Both the position numbers and the translations under genes were made by a program. Under the pieces are notes generated by a model. It saw nothing but the letters and a program-made list of their open reading frames with translations. It had not been told where the DNA came from and made no database searches. A DNA stretch of 32,500 nucleotides from the NCBI GenBank assembly GCA_009746045.1, contig RPFO01000076.1, positions 730,614-763,113 on the forward strand. The letters run 5' to 3'. The stretch's first letter is position 1, and each line of letters begins with the position of its first letter. The DNA comes from Mesostigma viride (taxonomy: Eukaryota > Streptophyta > Mesostigmatophyceae > Mesostigmatales > Mesostigmataceae). Of the stretch, positions 22,401 to 29,439 are shown one piece after another.

Positions 22401-25400
22401 TTTTTGTTTTGAAAAAAAAAAATCGCCGGCAACCGGGGGGGGCGGTGCCCCCCCCCGGGCCCCCCCCGGGCCCCCCCCGTACGCGGCCTCGTCTGGTTCG
22501 TCCGTAATGCCCCCCACCTTAGCAGAAACACTAAGCATTTAGGTGAGCATTTAGGTGAGCTTCTAGCATTTATGTAGAGGAGGCGCAAAAGGTGTGGGGC
22601 ATCACCACTATGGAGCTATTGCCCTATTATATAGCCATTCTTTCAACTCACTGTATTTCAAGCCTTTAACTTCAGAGTGTCTATGCAGACATGCAGGCAG
22701 TCAGCGCTTCGCAGGTCCATTGGGATCATGAGGCCTGCGCAAAATCTCACCTCGGAGGCCCGTGCTACTTCTAGTAAGATGCTTGCATTTTCAATGCGTC
22801 ACCTATATGCAGGCATAGAGGGTGGTACATGGCGCTAGACTCATCAGGGGATAGGAGCCATGCCCTCAGCAATTACTCACCTCCTGGCCCTTGCTGTTGC
22901 GGTCTCGGATGAAGATGATGGTCTACACGCCGCCTCATGCAAACGAGGAATGAGAGACAAAGCCGTGCGAGGCCAATATGGGCACAGTGAGAGAAACAAG
23001 TCGACGCGAACCTACATCACGAGTGTCAGCGAAGGGGACCCATGGGAGAAGTCTCCCTCCCATGGTATCATTCACGGACACACGCAGCGGCCATGGGAAC
23101 AGCCAAAACAGCAGGTTCACACACGCAAGGGCAACGACCTGCAGTGCCTGACCAGCATGTCGGTCAGTTGTGATTGGCAAGGCAGAGCCACACACACCAG
23201 GTACACGCTGCATGGGCAGGGAAGACGCTCTTACATGAGAAAAAGCGAGGAAACGTGCGCGAGAAGGATATTAAGAGCGATCCGCGCTAGAAGGATGCTA
23301 CAATAGCATCATATATTCAAAAATTAGCAAAGAAAGATGTAGAAAAGAGACAAAAGAAAGAAATACGAGAGAAAGCAAAGACAGGGAGCTGCCAAACCGG
23401 GCAGACGAAAGGTTACGAGCGGCAAGAGATGTGAACGCTGCACTTGATTGCTTTCTCTGACTTGTCAACTGCGAAGAGTGACTGACTTACCTCTCTGAAA
23501 ATGGTATGCTCAGCATCCCATGGTAATGAAATGGTGAGCTACGCTGTCAGACATGCCTATATAACATAGCTACCCTAGGGTCCTAATACAAAACTAGAAA
23601 TCAAACCATACCGTGAGTTTCCCGGCTCGCACGGCCTCCTCCCTTTGTGCCAACGCCTGCAAACACAACGGGCCGTGGAGGGTGGAAAGGTGGGCAAGTG
23701 TGGAGGAGTTTTGGGGGGGACCGGGTTGAGCAGCGGTGGGGGAAAGATGTGCCGGTCACGATGTTGTCAACTACAGCTGTTGTATCGTGATTCACCCAAA
23801 AGCCAACAAAAAGAAAAAAAAAGAAAAAACATCAGCAGGCAGCTCACATGATGCTCTTGAAGTATCAGCAATCGTCGACACACGCAGGCTATCGGTTACT
23901 TGGCCATTCGCGTAATCTCACCACCATGACTACTACAGCCCAGATGTCATGTACAGCCTCCCACAAAAATACATGCTAGCAAAATCATTAGTATCTTTAA
24001 AATCCTAGTGTTGTTGTTGGCAGCACAGGCACCTAGGCTTTCATTGCACGGCACCTTCAAGGAACGAGAGACAGCAAAAAAAAGGCATTTAACAAGGGCA
24101 ATCCATGCCAGCCCAATATGACGGGCTGGCAGTTAGTGCAGAGCAATAGACAAGACATCCATACCAGCTGGCCGTCCAAGTCAGATACAAAAATAAAGGC
24201 AAATTAGCTGTGAACAATTGCCGTCCCCAGCCACACACATTTCTTCGTCCTCGCCCAATCACATTCCTGTGCCCCCATCCACTCACCTCCCCCCTTTCCA
24301 ACCCATTCATACCCAGCCGTCCCTACCCGTTACGTTAACCGGTCATATCATGGAAGTCAAAGGTCCTTACCCACTCACGTTCACTTGACACACTCACTCA
24401 CGTTCCCCATCCACACCCGCTCTGCCATCGCCACCCACTATCGTTGCATTGCACCCCACCCACTCACGCTCAGCCATCACCGCCCACTAACCGTTGCATG
24501 GCACCCTACCCACTCACGTTCAGCAGTGGGAAGTCCTTCACATCCTTGCCCGCGCTCGCCGTCTTCTTGGGCCGGTTGCGCAGCTTCTGTAGGCGCTCGT
24601 CAGGGCAGTGCATAATGAATGACATTATGGTGTGTAAATAACAGAATAAAGTACATGATTGATGCCACGGACAAGGCTGGCGCAGCACCACATTGCCTCC
24701 AACATGTGCGTATGAATTGAAAAGCCCACCCATAAAAGCGTTGCGCACAGCTGCAGCGGGAAATGCTGGGCGGTTGGCGATGCAGCGTCACCTGGATATT
24801 CATGCAAGCGCATCGATGCCCCCAGCAAACTCTGCCCCCAATCTCTGTCCCCCACAACCCCCCACTACCACAGACCTTGGCCACGTCAGCCATGTGAGCA
24901 GTGGCATGAGCCGGTAACACAACCTTGCCACACACAGAAAACTTGCCAGCATGGTGTGTACAAAACCAAGCACATAACAGCTAGTGAGCCAACCCCAGCA
25001 CCGCCCATCTACCCCTCTCGCCCCCTCCTTGCTAAGTGATGAATAATATATAGCTACTTACAATACAAAGCCACCCAGCACAAAAGTGCCGACGACACCA
25101 CCAGGGAACGCTCCTAGCCAAACTCCACAAGCAAGCGGCTAGCTCCCGGGTCGCGGTCTGCCAGGGATGCACAGTGACCCGCCAGGCGTGCAGACTACGG
25201 ACCCACAATCAACACAGCCAACCTGGCAGCCATGACATGGAAGCTCACTGTTAACAATAAACGCGCCGCCCATCCTCATACTACCTCCGTGCCTACCCCC
25301 ACTGGATGCATATATCGCTCTTACTCTTTATGTCTTCCGTCCTTTTCTGTTAAGGAAATTATCGTTCTTAAAGATGGCAACAAGGGAAATGAAGCAGGGC

Positions 25401-28400
25401 CCTGACAGCCGCACCCGCGGGGCACCCACCTGCTGCCTCGCTGCCTCCGCCGCCGCCTTCCTCGCCTCAAACTCCTCGCGCTTCAAAATCTCGCCGTTGC
25501 CCCGGTACCTGGTGATGCCGGTGCAGAGGCGAGCCAATCAGCAGAGCCGAGCGGCCGACCCAGTCAGCAGAGCCGAGATAGGGAAAAGCCACACAGGGAT
25601 GGGACAGATGGCTTGTCCGCTGGTGGACACACGAGCAGAGTGGCGAGCACGTGAGTGAGAAAGAGACAAGCCGTACAAATACAAGGAGGTGGGGTGGAGC
25701 GGGAAAAGCCACGGTTTGTCGGCCGCGTGCCAGTCGTCACAAACCCAAAACAATGCCTACAGTGCCATGCTGCAAACACCAGAAGGTCTTGTGGTTGCGC
25801 GAGCAAATGGTAAAGAGAGCCAAGCAAGGCATGGCGATGGTGCCACAGGAATGCCTTCATGGGGCCATCCAGCAGTGCGGTCGCTATCCAGAGCGAGCCA
25901 TGAAAACTAAGGGGTAGAGAATGGGCAGCGGGAGCAGACCAGCTTTAAATAACTGTCCTCCATTCAGAGCTCTCCTTCGTTAGTCACATGTTGCACCCGA
26001 AAACAACCTTGCCCGGACTTACTATTGGCATCTATGCGCTAGCTCAATACTGGCATCTCATCATGCCCCCGGCTACGTACCCCAGCTCCAGCATCCATGC
26101 GCTAGCCAACCACCGTCATCCGATATACCCGGCCACGTACCCCAGCTCCAGCATCCATGCGCTAGCCAACCACCGTCATCCGATATACCCGACCACGTAC
26201 CCCAGCTCCAGCATCCATGCGCTAGCCAACCACCGTCATCCGATATACCCGACCACGTACCCCAGCTCCAGCATCCATGCGCTAGCCAACCACCGTCATC
26301 CGATATACCCGACCACGTACCCCAGCTCCAGCATCCATGCGCTAGCCAACCACCGTCATCCGATATACCCAGCCACGTACCCCAGCTCCAGCATCCATGC
26401 GCTAGCCAACCACCGTAATCCGATATACCCGGCCACGTGCCCCAGCTCCAGCATCCATGCGCTAGCCAACCACCGTCATCCGATATACCCGGCCACGTGC
26501 CCCAGCTCCAGCATCCATGCGCTAGCCAACCACCGTCATCCGATATACCCGGCCACGTACCCCAGCTCCAGCATCCATGCGCTAGCCAACCACCGTCGTC
26601 CGATATACCCGGCCACGTACCCCAGCTCTAGCATCCATGCACTAGCCAACCACCGTCGTCCGATATACCCGGCCACGTACCCCAGCTCCACCAGCTGCCT
26701 GGCGAGCTCGATGTCCTCCAGGTAGTACATGTCGGTCTGCGTGATCTGCTGGTCCAGATAGTCCTCGTACCTGTGCGGGCCAGTAAGGGGACATTAGTGT
26801 CCAACCCACAGGGGACAATTGACCCATGAACATGGGAAGGCATGGCGTGGCATGTCCCATCAAACAGGGGAATGGGGAACCTGTACGCGACGAAAATGGG
26901 TGCCGCGTGAACAAGGGAACGGTCGACCATGAACGATAGCCATTGTCGGCATGATAGCGGGGACCAAGTATGGGAAGCAGACAGTGCGGACGCAGCATCG
27001 TGCAAGCCAAGGACGAAGACAAATGGTGTGCTAACGCCATGGCAGTGGGGGATGCACTAGGCAGGTTGTGCCGTGGACCACGGCTTTGCAAGGCAACCCC
27101 GAAGTGGTTGGACTCCGCGGTATTTGGAGGGTGGAACAAGACGGTGGCTGAGCACGGGGACAGATGCATGCGGCAGTCAATGGCCAGGGTGGCATGGGAC
27201 GCTCAAGGGGAAACATGAGAGAAAACAAACACAGCAACTCTGGAAAAAGAATGCCAGGGACAGCAGCGGCGGATGTGCATGCAGTAAGCAGAAGCGGTTC
27301 TGTGATGTTGATGTACGTTCCCTGCTGTTCTGGTCTGGGGGGGGAAGACAAAGGGCACGATGGACGTGCTGCGCGTACAGCGCCTGAGCGGCCTGGTGGC
27401 ACCAGCAGTTTGGTATGACAAAAAAAATTGTAGCTGCCACCCCAAAAGCCAAGGGATTGGCGTGCAGAGCGTCAACATTGGAATTGACCTAGTGGTGACA
27501 CCCAGTTGATTTGACCCAGAAAGAGTAGCTGCTGCTACCCTAAAAGCATTGAGGCAACACGCAGGTTGGCAAAACGAACTTGACATCTAATTAAACCCCG
27601 ATAATACTCAAGTGGGCATAACAGCAACCACAACCCAAATATATGTCACCCACATGTAAGGTATACCATGACAATGATCATGACCATGACCATGACCATG
27701 CCGCCTCGTTTGCACCCATCCAGGTGTCTACCTCGTGCAAGTGTTCAGCTGCTCATGTTTCCCCCCTCCCTCAGCCCCCCCCTCCCACCCCATTCTCCCC
27801 CCCCACACCCCCAATCCTCCCATCCCTTCGCCCCCCTACCTCAATGCCCCACCTACCCCCCCCTTCTTACACGCGGAAAGTTACACATGTGCATGAATCT
27901 GTGCAGGCTTGCACCTCCTGGTAGTGCGCCTTTTGATCCAATACATAAGGCATCTCTCGCAGCTTGCCTGATTTCTGCCCACTCAGTCATGTGGGCACAC
28001 GTGGCAAGATTCTGTCCAGTGCTGTTGCCGCCTCCGCCACATTTGGTTAGGTTTTGTTCCATGGTGTAAGGTGGCCGGGTCCCCCGGTCTGGAAAAAAAT
28101 AATCTTCCAGCAGGTGGATCCAGCGTGGTAGCATACAGATGGCTCTAAGTGGGTGTACGGTCTTGGTACCAGGGCTGCCTGACCGATGCCAGCGCCTGCC
28201 TGGAGTCCAAAGGATGACGGTGCACGTTCGCTTTGTCGCTTAACGGTATGTAGGGAGCAAGGAAGGAAACAAATTTCCCGACGACCGATTTTGCTGCTGC
28301 AGCGTAGCCGGGAAAACACGGTCGACGCAGCTACTAATACGTCAACCTTCACATCAAACACACAAATTACAACAACCCACATATAGTAGGACATATCTTC

Positions 28401-28517
28401 CTCCATATAATTACCAAGAAAGTCGGTCTTACTGGCGGTTGCAAAGGAGACGACTTACGTGTTAAACTCGGTCATCAGGTCGCCCACACCCGCCAAGTCG
28501 CCAGTCTCGTCTTCCAT
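4361..28517 (-). CDS. CFAP299: CFAP299, cilia- and flagella-associated protein 299, complete 11-exon coding region
   Basis: Spliced coding sequence (5' to 3', complement): 28517-28459, 26770-26681, 25508-25430, 24595-24518, 23656-23612, 22922-22881, 15504-15392, 11930-11888, 5981-5919, 5541-5497, 4423-4361. Total 720 nt, 239 residues plus TGA. Every intron is GT-AG and all phases agree. The product matches the CFAP299 (DUF4464) family as I know it along its whole length: an N-terminal YEDYLD / YYLED / [14 protein letters not shown] block, a [16 protein letters not shown] helix, [85 protein letters not shown] and the terminal [15 protein letters not shown]. About 235 residues is normal for the family. 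It is a ciliary/axonemal protein of poorly known biochemistry, with no catalytic motif, signal peptide or membrane segment. The identification is by recalled family motifs, not by a search. Confidence 0.95.
4424..5496 (-). other. CFAP299: CFAP299 intron 10 (1073 nt)
   Basis: Non-coding. GT at 5496 and AG at 4424. No transposon was recognised. A short TAGTAGTAG run with an inverted partner lies at about 5429-5457. Confidence 0.85.
5497..5541 (-). CDS. CFAP299: CFAP299 exon 10
   Basis: Fifteen codons, [15 protein letters not shown], with PGDNSTR as the family signature. The acceptor GTGACAG ends at 5542 and the donor GTGAGC is at 5496-5491; phase 0 at both ends. Confidence 0.94.
5919..5981 (-). 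CDS. CFAP299: CFAP299 exon 9
   Basis: Twenty-one codons, [20 protein letters not shown] then N. The acceptor CCGTGCAG ends at 5982 and the donor GTGAGG is at 5918-5913, phase 0. The donor runs straight into a G/A-rich intron start; on the plus strand 5836-5910 is a pyrimidine tract. Confidence 0.95.
6025..6112. repeat. Minisatellite, about 15-bp unit, end of intron 8
   Basis: Five or six imperfect copies of GATGTGTGGGTGGTC, within about 45-130 bp of the exon 9 acceptor in intron 8. Confidence 0.75.
6318..8590. mobile_element. TTAA-flanked DNA transposon, piggyBac-like, non-autonomous
   Basis: Flanked by TTAA at 6314-6317 and 8591-8594, with 13-bp terminal inverted repeats GGGGACAGGACAT (6318-6330) and GGGGACGGGACAT (complement of 8590-8578). 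The sequence on either side (6241-6317 and 8595-8637) is contiguous in the related repeat at 9252-9370, which acts as an empty site. TTAA target duplication is the hallmark of the piggyBac superfamily; class assignment rests on that alone. The 2273-bp interior has only short ORFs and no recognisable transposase. It contains diverged tandem units of about 185 bp at 7757-8175. Confidence 0.8.
7757..8175 (+). repeat. Diverged ~185-bp tandem repeat inside the TTAA element
   Basis: Starts recur at about 7757, 7947 and 8129 with the pattern CATCAACT..GCAGTT.TTGTCA.AATGAC. Between them CTAAAACCTCC...AGCGTC.TC recurs at 7896 and 8085. Two full units and a partial third. Confidence 0.65.
8865..9251 (-). 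repeat. E4 split repeat A2
   Basis: Partner of 10757-11144; abuts B1 at 9251/9252. Confidence 0.88.
9252..9370 (-). repeat. E4 split repeat B1 (uninterrupted)
   Basis: Matches 6241-6317 followed by 8595-8637, and so serves as the empty-site reference for the 6318-8590 insertion. Confidence 0.85.
10182..10680 (+). mobile_element. Possible compact SDR derivative, inverted inside E4
   Basis: In the opposite orientation to E4, this 500-bp stretch starts with the E3-type A end (AATCGGATTTCTCTGAAAAT) and ends with the E4-type B end (inverse of GCTCCCAAGAA..CAGCATTT, 10652-10672). It therefore looks like an A-to-B unit without split repeats. No ORF of interest lies inside. Only the two ends are recognised. 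Confidence 0.45.
10757..11144 (-). repeat. E4 split repeat A1
   Basis: Matches 8865-9251 with scattered substitutions and small indels. Contains a shared GATCCTTCAAGGAGAATCTA segment. Confidence 0.88.
11888..11930 (-). CDS. CFAP299: CFAP299 exon 8 (43-nt microexon)
   Basis: Exon 7 ends in phase 2 and exon 9 starts in phase 0, so an exon of length 1 modulo 3 encoding an SNPTPN-like segment had to lie between them. At 11930 a GATGCAG acceptor is followed by G (completing Trp), then [14 protein letters not shown], then the donor GTGGGG at 11887-11882. The length is exactly 43 nt. The surrounding sequence is otherwise non-coding, so ORF-based annotation would miss it. Confidence 0.93.
12307..12498 (-). 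repeat. E2 split repeat B2
   Basis: Terminal partner of 12813-13004; followed toward A2 by the G-rich block. Confidence 0.9.
12524..12807 (-). repeat. E2 split repeat A2
   Basis: 284 bp, apparently identical to 14188-14471; adjoins B1. Confidence 0.92.
12813..13004 (-). repeat. E2 split repeat B1
   Basis: Matches 12307-12498 with about nine substitutions. Confidence 0.9.
13005..14187. other. E2 internal region, no recognised gene
   Basis: GC-rich, with several overlapping short frames on both strands but none resembling retroelement proteins. Noncoding internal DNA of a non-autonomous element is the simplest reading. Confidence 0.6.
14188..14471 (-). repeat. E2 split repeat A1
   Basis: 284 bp, apparently identical to 12524-12807. 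Confidence 0.92.
15321..15391 (-). repeat. Partial duplication of exon 7 and its donor in intron 7
   Basis: CTGCCCAAGGAGTCCGAC (complement of 15426-15409, inside exon 7) recurs 69 bp later at 15357-15340. GTGGGT donors occur at 15391-15386 (true), 15369-15364 and 15326-15321. The copy has decayed beyond the shared 18 bp. Confidence 0.8.
15392..15504 (-). CDS. CFAP299: CFAP299 exon 7
   Basis: Encodes [37 protein letters not shown] and the first two bases of Trp. The acceptor CCCGCAG ends at 15505 and the donor GTGGGT is at 15391-15386, phase 2. Thirty-seven codons. Part of the exon is repeated just inside the downstream intron. Confidence 0.95.
15662..15858 (-). repeat. E1 split repeat B2
   Basis: Terminal partner of 16101-16300. 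Confidence 0.88.
15892..16100 (-). repeat. E1 split repeat A2
   Basis: Partner of 20794-21007. It meets B1 directly at 16100/16101. On its other side is a (GGGT)n block at 15869-15892. Confidence 0.88.
16101..16306 (-). repeat. E1 split repeat B1
   Basis: Matches 15662-15858 (shared GGCCTTGCTTTGCTTTGCAT and GCAGGGCCAGCCCACAGCAG) with over ten differences. Confidence 0.88.
16537..17500 (-). pseudogene. E1 tyrosine recombinase, frameshifted
   Basis: Follows RNase H in the open frame ending at 16859. [14 protein letters not shown] (about 17000-17040) carries box I with the first catalytic Arg. Box [13 protein letters not shown] (about 16701-16743) carries H-x-x-R. GRWAS (about 16635-16650) and MRYI (16604-16617), with the nucleophile Tyr, follow in a different frame. 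Between box II and GRWAS a short duplication of GGCGACTCGCCAGCG (about 16669-16714) explains the frame change. A stop at about 16859 is a second break. All catalytic residues are visible but not in one frame, so this copy is inactive. The enzyme would integrate a circular DNA intermediate without target duplication. Confidence 0.78.
17560..17930 (-). pseudogene. E1 RNase H domain, broken
   Basis: [17 protein letters not shown] (around 17730-17775) fits the HINxxExxA box carrying the second catalytic acidic residue of retroelement RNase H. After a frame change, [15 protein letters not shown] (around 17520-17560) fits the WVxxxxNPAD end of the domain. The order RT-RNase H-recombinase is that of DIRS-order elements. 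Confidence 0.68.
18118..19423 (-). pseudogene. E1 reverse transcriptase domain, degenerate
   Basis: Segment 19021-18428 contains [16 protein letters not shown] (fingers, template-grip motif), then [17 protein letters not shown] (motif A region with the first catalytic Asp) and [14 protein letters not shown]. Where the YxDD/N catalytic box is expected the sequence reads [13 protein letters not shown], so the active site appears lost or the copy is mutated. Segment 18387-18118, in another frame, holds [19 protein letters not shown], which looks like the thumb/connection region. The upstream part (19423-19034) links gag to RT. Substrate would be the element RNA. Confidence 0.7.
19533..20727 (-). 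pseudogene. E1 gag-like protein, broken
   Basis: Starts 66 bp inside A1 with [20 protein letters not shown], a helical segment followed by a Gly/Pro-rich stretch, and stops at about 20275. Reading resumes in other frames at 20195-19932 ([14 protein letters not shown]...) and 19931-19533 ([16 protein letters not shown]...[16 protein letters not shown]). A basic Gly/Asn-rich end could be the RNA-binding part; no CCHC zinc knuckle is seen. The gag call is from position (first ORF, before RT) and composition, not from recognised motifs. Confidence 0.55.
20794..21007 (-). repeat. E1 split repeat A1
   Basis: Matches 15892-16100 (shared AACCTGCTTCCCTAGAATGG and ATAAAATGAGCATAGCTCAC), with about 10% differences and small indels. 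Confidence 0.88.
21045..21152. repeat. Subterminal cluster of GTCCGG/CCGGAC motifs
   Basis: Seven GTCCGG hexamers, four of them extended to the palindromic GTCCGGAC or TCCGGA, within about 105 bp next to the left inverted repeat. Such subterminal motif clusters serve as transposase-binding sites in hAT and CACTA elements (known); that role here is inferred. Confidence 0.75.
21531..22353 (+). pseudogene. Transposon-encoded protein with zinc-finger-like motif, broken
   Basis: Reading frame from about 21531 gives an acidic segment, a TGA at 21753, then an open frame ending in a basic nuclear-localisation-like stretch (PLKKKAKV and [10 protein letters not shown]). A frame change near 21980 leads to [20 protein letters not shown], then [10 protein letters not shown] and [20 protein letters not shown]. 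The LxxHxxxTKH pattern after Cys is like the DNA-binding finger at the start of hAT-type transposases. It ends at a TAA near 22351 with no catalytic region. One stop plus one frameshift make it non-functional. Confidence 0.5.
22881..22922 (-). CDS. CFAP299: CFAP299 exon 6
   Basis: Fourteen codons, [14 protein letters not shown], one of the most conserved family segments. The acceptor GTGTAG ends at 22923 and the donor GTGAGT is at 22880-22875; phase 0 at both ends. It opens intron 6, the largest at 7.4 kb, which holds two transposable elements. Confidence 0.95.
23612..23656 (-). CDS. CFAP299: CFAP299 exon 5
   Basis: Fifteen codons, [15 protein letters not shown]. The acceptor TTTGCAG ends at 23657 and the donor GTATGG is at 23611-23606; phase 0 at both ends. 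It is too short for ORF finding and was recognised from the family's ALAxREE...GKLT segment between exons 4 and 6. Confidence 0.92.
24378..24524 (-). repeat. Imperfect tandem array of the exon 4 donor region
   Basis: Units of about 50 bp begin GCTGAACGTGAGTGGGT (24524, true donor) and GCTGAGCGTGAGTGGGT (24474), with a degenerate third at 24425. Further AACGTGAGT copies lie at 24404-24396 and 24381-24373. Reading past the true donor meets TAG within four codons, so use of later donors would truncate the protein. Confidence 0.8.
24518..24595 (-). CDS. CFAP299: CFAP299 exon 4
   Basis: The exon encodes [20 protein letters not shown] then DFPLLN, 26 codons, phase 0 at both ends. The chosen acceptor is CGAG ending at 24596. 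A second AG nine bases further on (CTACAG) would also keep phase and drop three residues, so this start is less certain than the others. The donor GTGAGT at 24517-24512 is followed by imperfect tandem copies of the donor region. Confidence 0.88.
25430..25508 (-). CDS. CFAP299: CFAP299 exon 3
   Basis: The acceptor ACCAG ends at 25509. The first G completes Gly, then [18 protein letters not shown] and AAEAARQQ follow. This continues exon 2 without a break (ELG-YRGNGE). The donor GTGGGT is at 25429-25424, phase 0. The Lys/Glu/Ala-rich end is predicted to be helical. Confidence 0.94.
26032..26690 (-). repeat. 60-bp minisatellite seeded on the exon 2 splice donor
   Basis: About ten near-identical 60-bp units plus one degenerate end unit (26032-26070). 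The last unit merges into exon 2 through TGGAGCTGGGGTACGT, the exon end plus donor. Extra donors GTACGT occur at complement positions ending 26615, 26555, 26375, 26315, 26255, 26195, 26135 and 26075; two units (26435, 26495) have GCACGT instead. The unit is a multiple of three, so long open frames appear on both strands; these are by-products. Confidence 0.95.
26681..26770 (-). CDS. CFAP299: CFAP299 exon 2 (conserved N-terminal block)
   Basis: The acceptor CAG ends at 26771, and the first G completes a Thr codon. The exon encodes [20 protein letters not shown] then [10 protein letters not shown], the most recognisable N-terminal block of the family. The donor GTACGT lies at 26680-26675 and leaves phase 2 (GG). 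The donor and the last exon bases are the seed of the 60-bp minisatellite that follows in intron 2. Confidence 0.95.
26771..28458 (-). other. CFAP299: CFAP299 intron 1 (1688 nt)
   Basis: No gene or transposon recognised. Contains an ATGACC hexanucleotide run (27667-27702) and a pyrimidine-rich stretch (about 27757-27870 on the plus strand, G/A-rich in the transcript). Confidence 0.8.
28459..28517 (-). CDS. CFAP299: CFAP299 exon 1 (residues 1-19 plus 2 nt)
   Basis: The ATG at 28517-28515 opens an acidic start, [19 protein letters not shown], leading into the conserved TYEDYLD of exon 2. The frame stays open upstream to about 28646. I chose this ATG because the family begins with a short acidic N-terminus directly before the conserved block, and the upstream translation resembles nothing in the family. 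The donor is GTAAGT at 28458-28453, leaving phase 2 (AC). Confidence 0.85.
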
Positions 28518-28999
28518 TGTGATGGTCAAAGGGATTGACCGCTCAAGCGGGGCTTGATATTCCCAAATTAGAATCAAACTGACGCACGCTACCACGATGT
28601 TACCCGACTGGAACGCCTTTAAAAGCAAGTGTTTGCTTGTTACCAAACTTGATACTAAATAGGCTGCTAAAATCCGCAGACAACCGAAAAGGAAAGGAAT
28701 ACTTCCATCTCAGTTGATGTGATATCAAATTTCCCTTCCCTTATTGACACGGACACATTAGAAACCATGTTTGCAAGTCGTTCACCCAAAACAACGGCCA
28801 TACCTTACGTACCTTGGTACATTAATGTCGAAGGAAGTCCTAAATACGTACCAGGTTGGCAGGTTCTGAAGTTTCTAATGCTACTCGAAGATGCTGGATA
28901 TGGCTTATTTTTAGCCAGGTCTTTATGAGAATTTTCACGATTGGCAGAATTTTTTTCCGGGTAAATTTTTTTTTTTTTTTTTTAACCAATAGGACTACA

Positions 29000-29429
29000 C
29001 CCCCCCCCCCACGTTTAAGATTGGGGTCCGGCCAACCCAGGGCTGCGATCTTAAACCTAAAATCAAATCCAGGGTTGACGATCTTAAACCTGAGAAGATC
29101 TTAAACCTGAGGGGGCGCGGCGCGGCGCGGCGCGGCGCGGCGCGGCGCGCCCCGCCGGAGCCCGCCAATTGATGCATGAGGACGAGTCCTGCATGAGTGG
29201 AAGTTTTTGAAATTAATAGCAAAACCGCCAATAAAAAATAAAAAAATATCAATACCGTTGCTCGTGGTCTGTACACTGGGCACTGGCCGGAACTTGGCAG
29301 CTTTTTGTACCAACTTTAAGATCTTTTTGCCCAAAACCAGCCCTGCGATCTTAAACCTGAAATTTCAAAATCCAGGGGCTCATGATCTTAAACCTTAGAA
29401 TCTTAAACGTGGGGGGGGGGGGGGGGGGG
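29000..29429. mobile_element. Small terminal-inverted-repeat element (MITE-like) with GATCTTAAACCT repeats
   Basis: Left end: a C run then ACGTTTAAGATT (29000-29022). Right end: AATCTTAAACGT then a G run (29399-29429), the exact inverse. Inside each end GATCTTAAACCT recurs (29046, 29079, 29095; 29347, 29384). The centre has a (GCGGC)n run (29115-29148) and a hairpin around AGGACGAGTCCT (29179-29193). No coding capacity. Target duplication not resolved because of the homopolymers. Confidence 0.65.
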
Positions 29430-29439
29430 TATCTACCGA

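Larger units (their letters stand above)
21029..22533 (+). mobile_element. hAT-like DNA transposon, defective
   Basis: Terminal inverted repeats CAGTGTTTCTGCTAA (21029-21043) and TAGTGTTTCTGCTAA (complement of 22533-22519), 14 of 15 matching; the CAGTG start is typical of hAT elements. A cluster of GTCCGG motifs lies just inside the left end. The expected 8-bp target duplication is not seen (GTTTCTAG against AGCATTTA), so the right boundary may be wrong or eroded. The interior holds a broken protein and homopolymer G/C runs (22430-22490). No hAT catalytic domain is present. It starts 21 bp beyond the end of E1, in intron 6. Confidence 0.55.

Noticed and set aside
26032-26690. CRISPR-like array
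   Set aside because: Units are continuous 60-bp near-identical copies with no variable spacers, inside a eukaryotic intron.
25988-26725. Long plus-strand ORF of 245 codons with a repeated [12 protein letters not shown]-type motif
   Set aside because: It is the 60-bp minisatellite read in an open frame. The exon lies on the other strand and nothing supports translation.
28719-28928. 69-codon plus-strand ORF upstream of CFAP299
   Set aside because: No family resemblance, no splice or promoter context, and a length expected by chance in this composition.
29172-29215. Hammerhead ribozyme-like segment (GATGCATGAGGACGAGTCC)
   Set aside because: It forms a bulged hairpin, but the CTGATGA and GAAA core boxes are not in the required positions on either strand.
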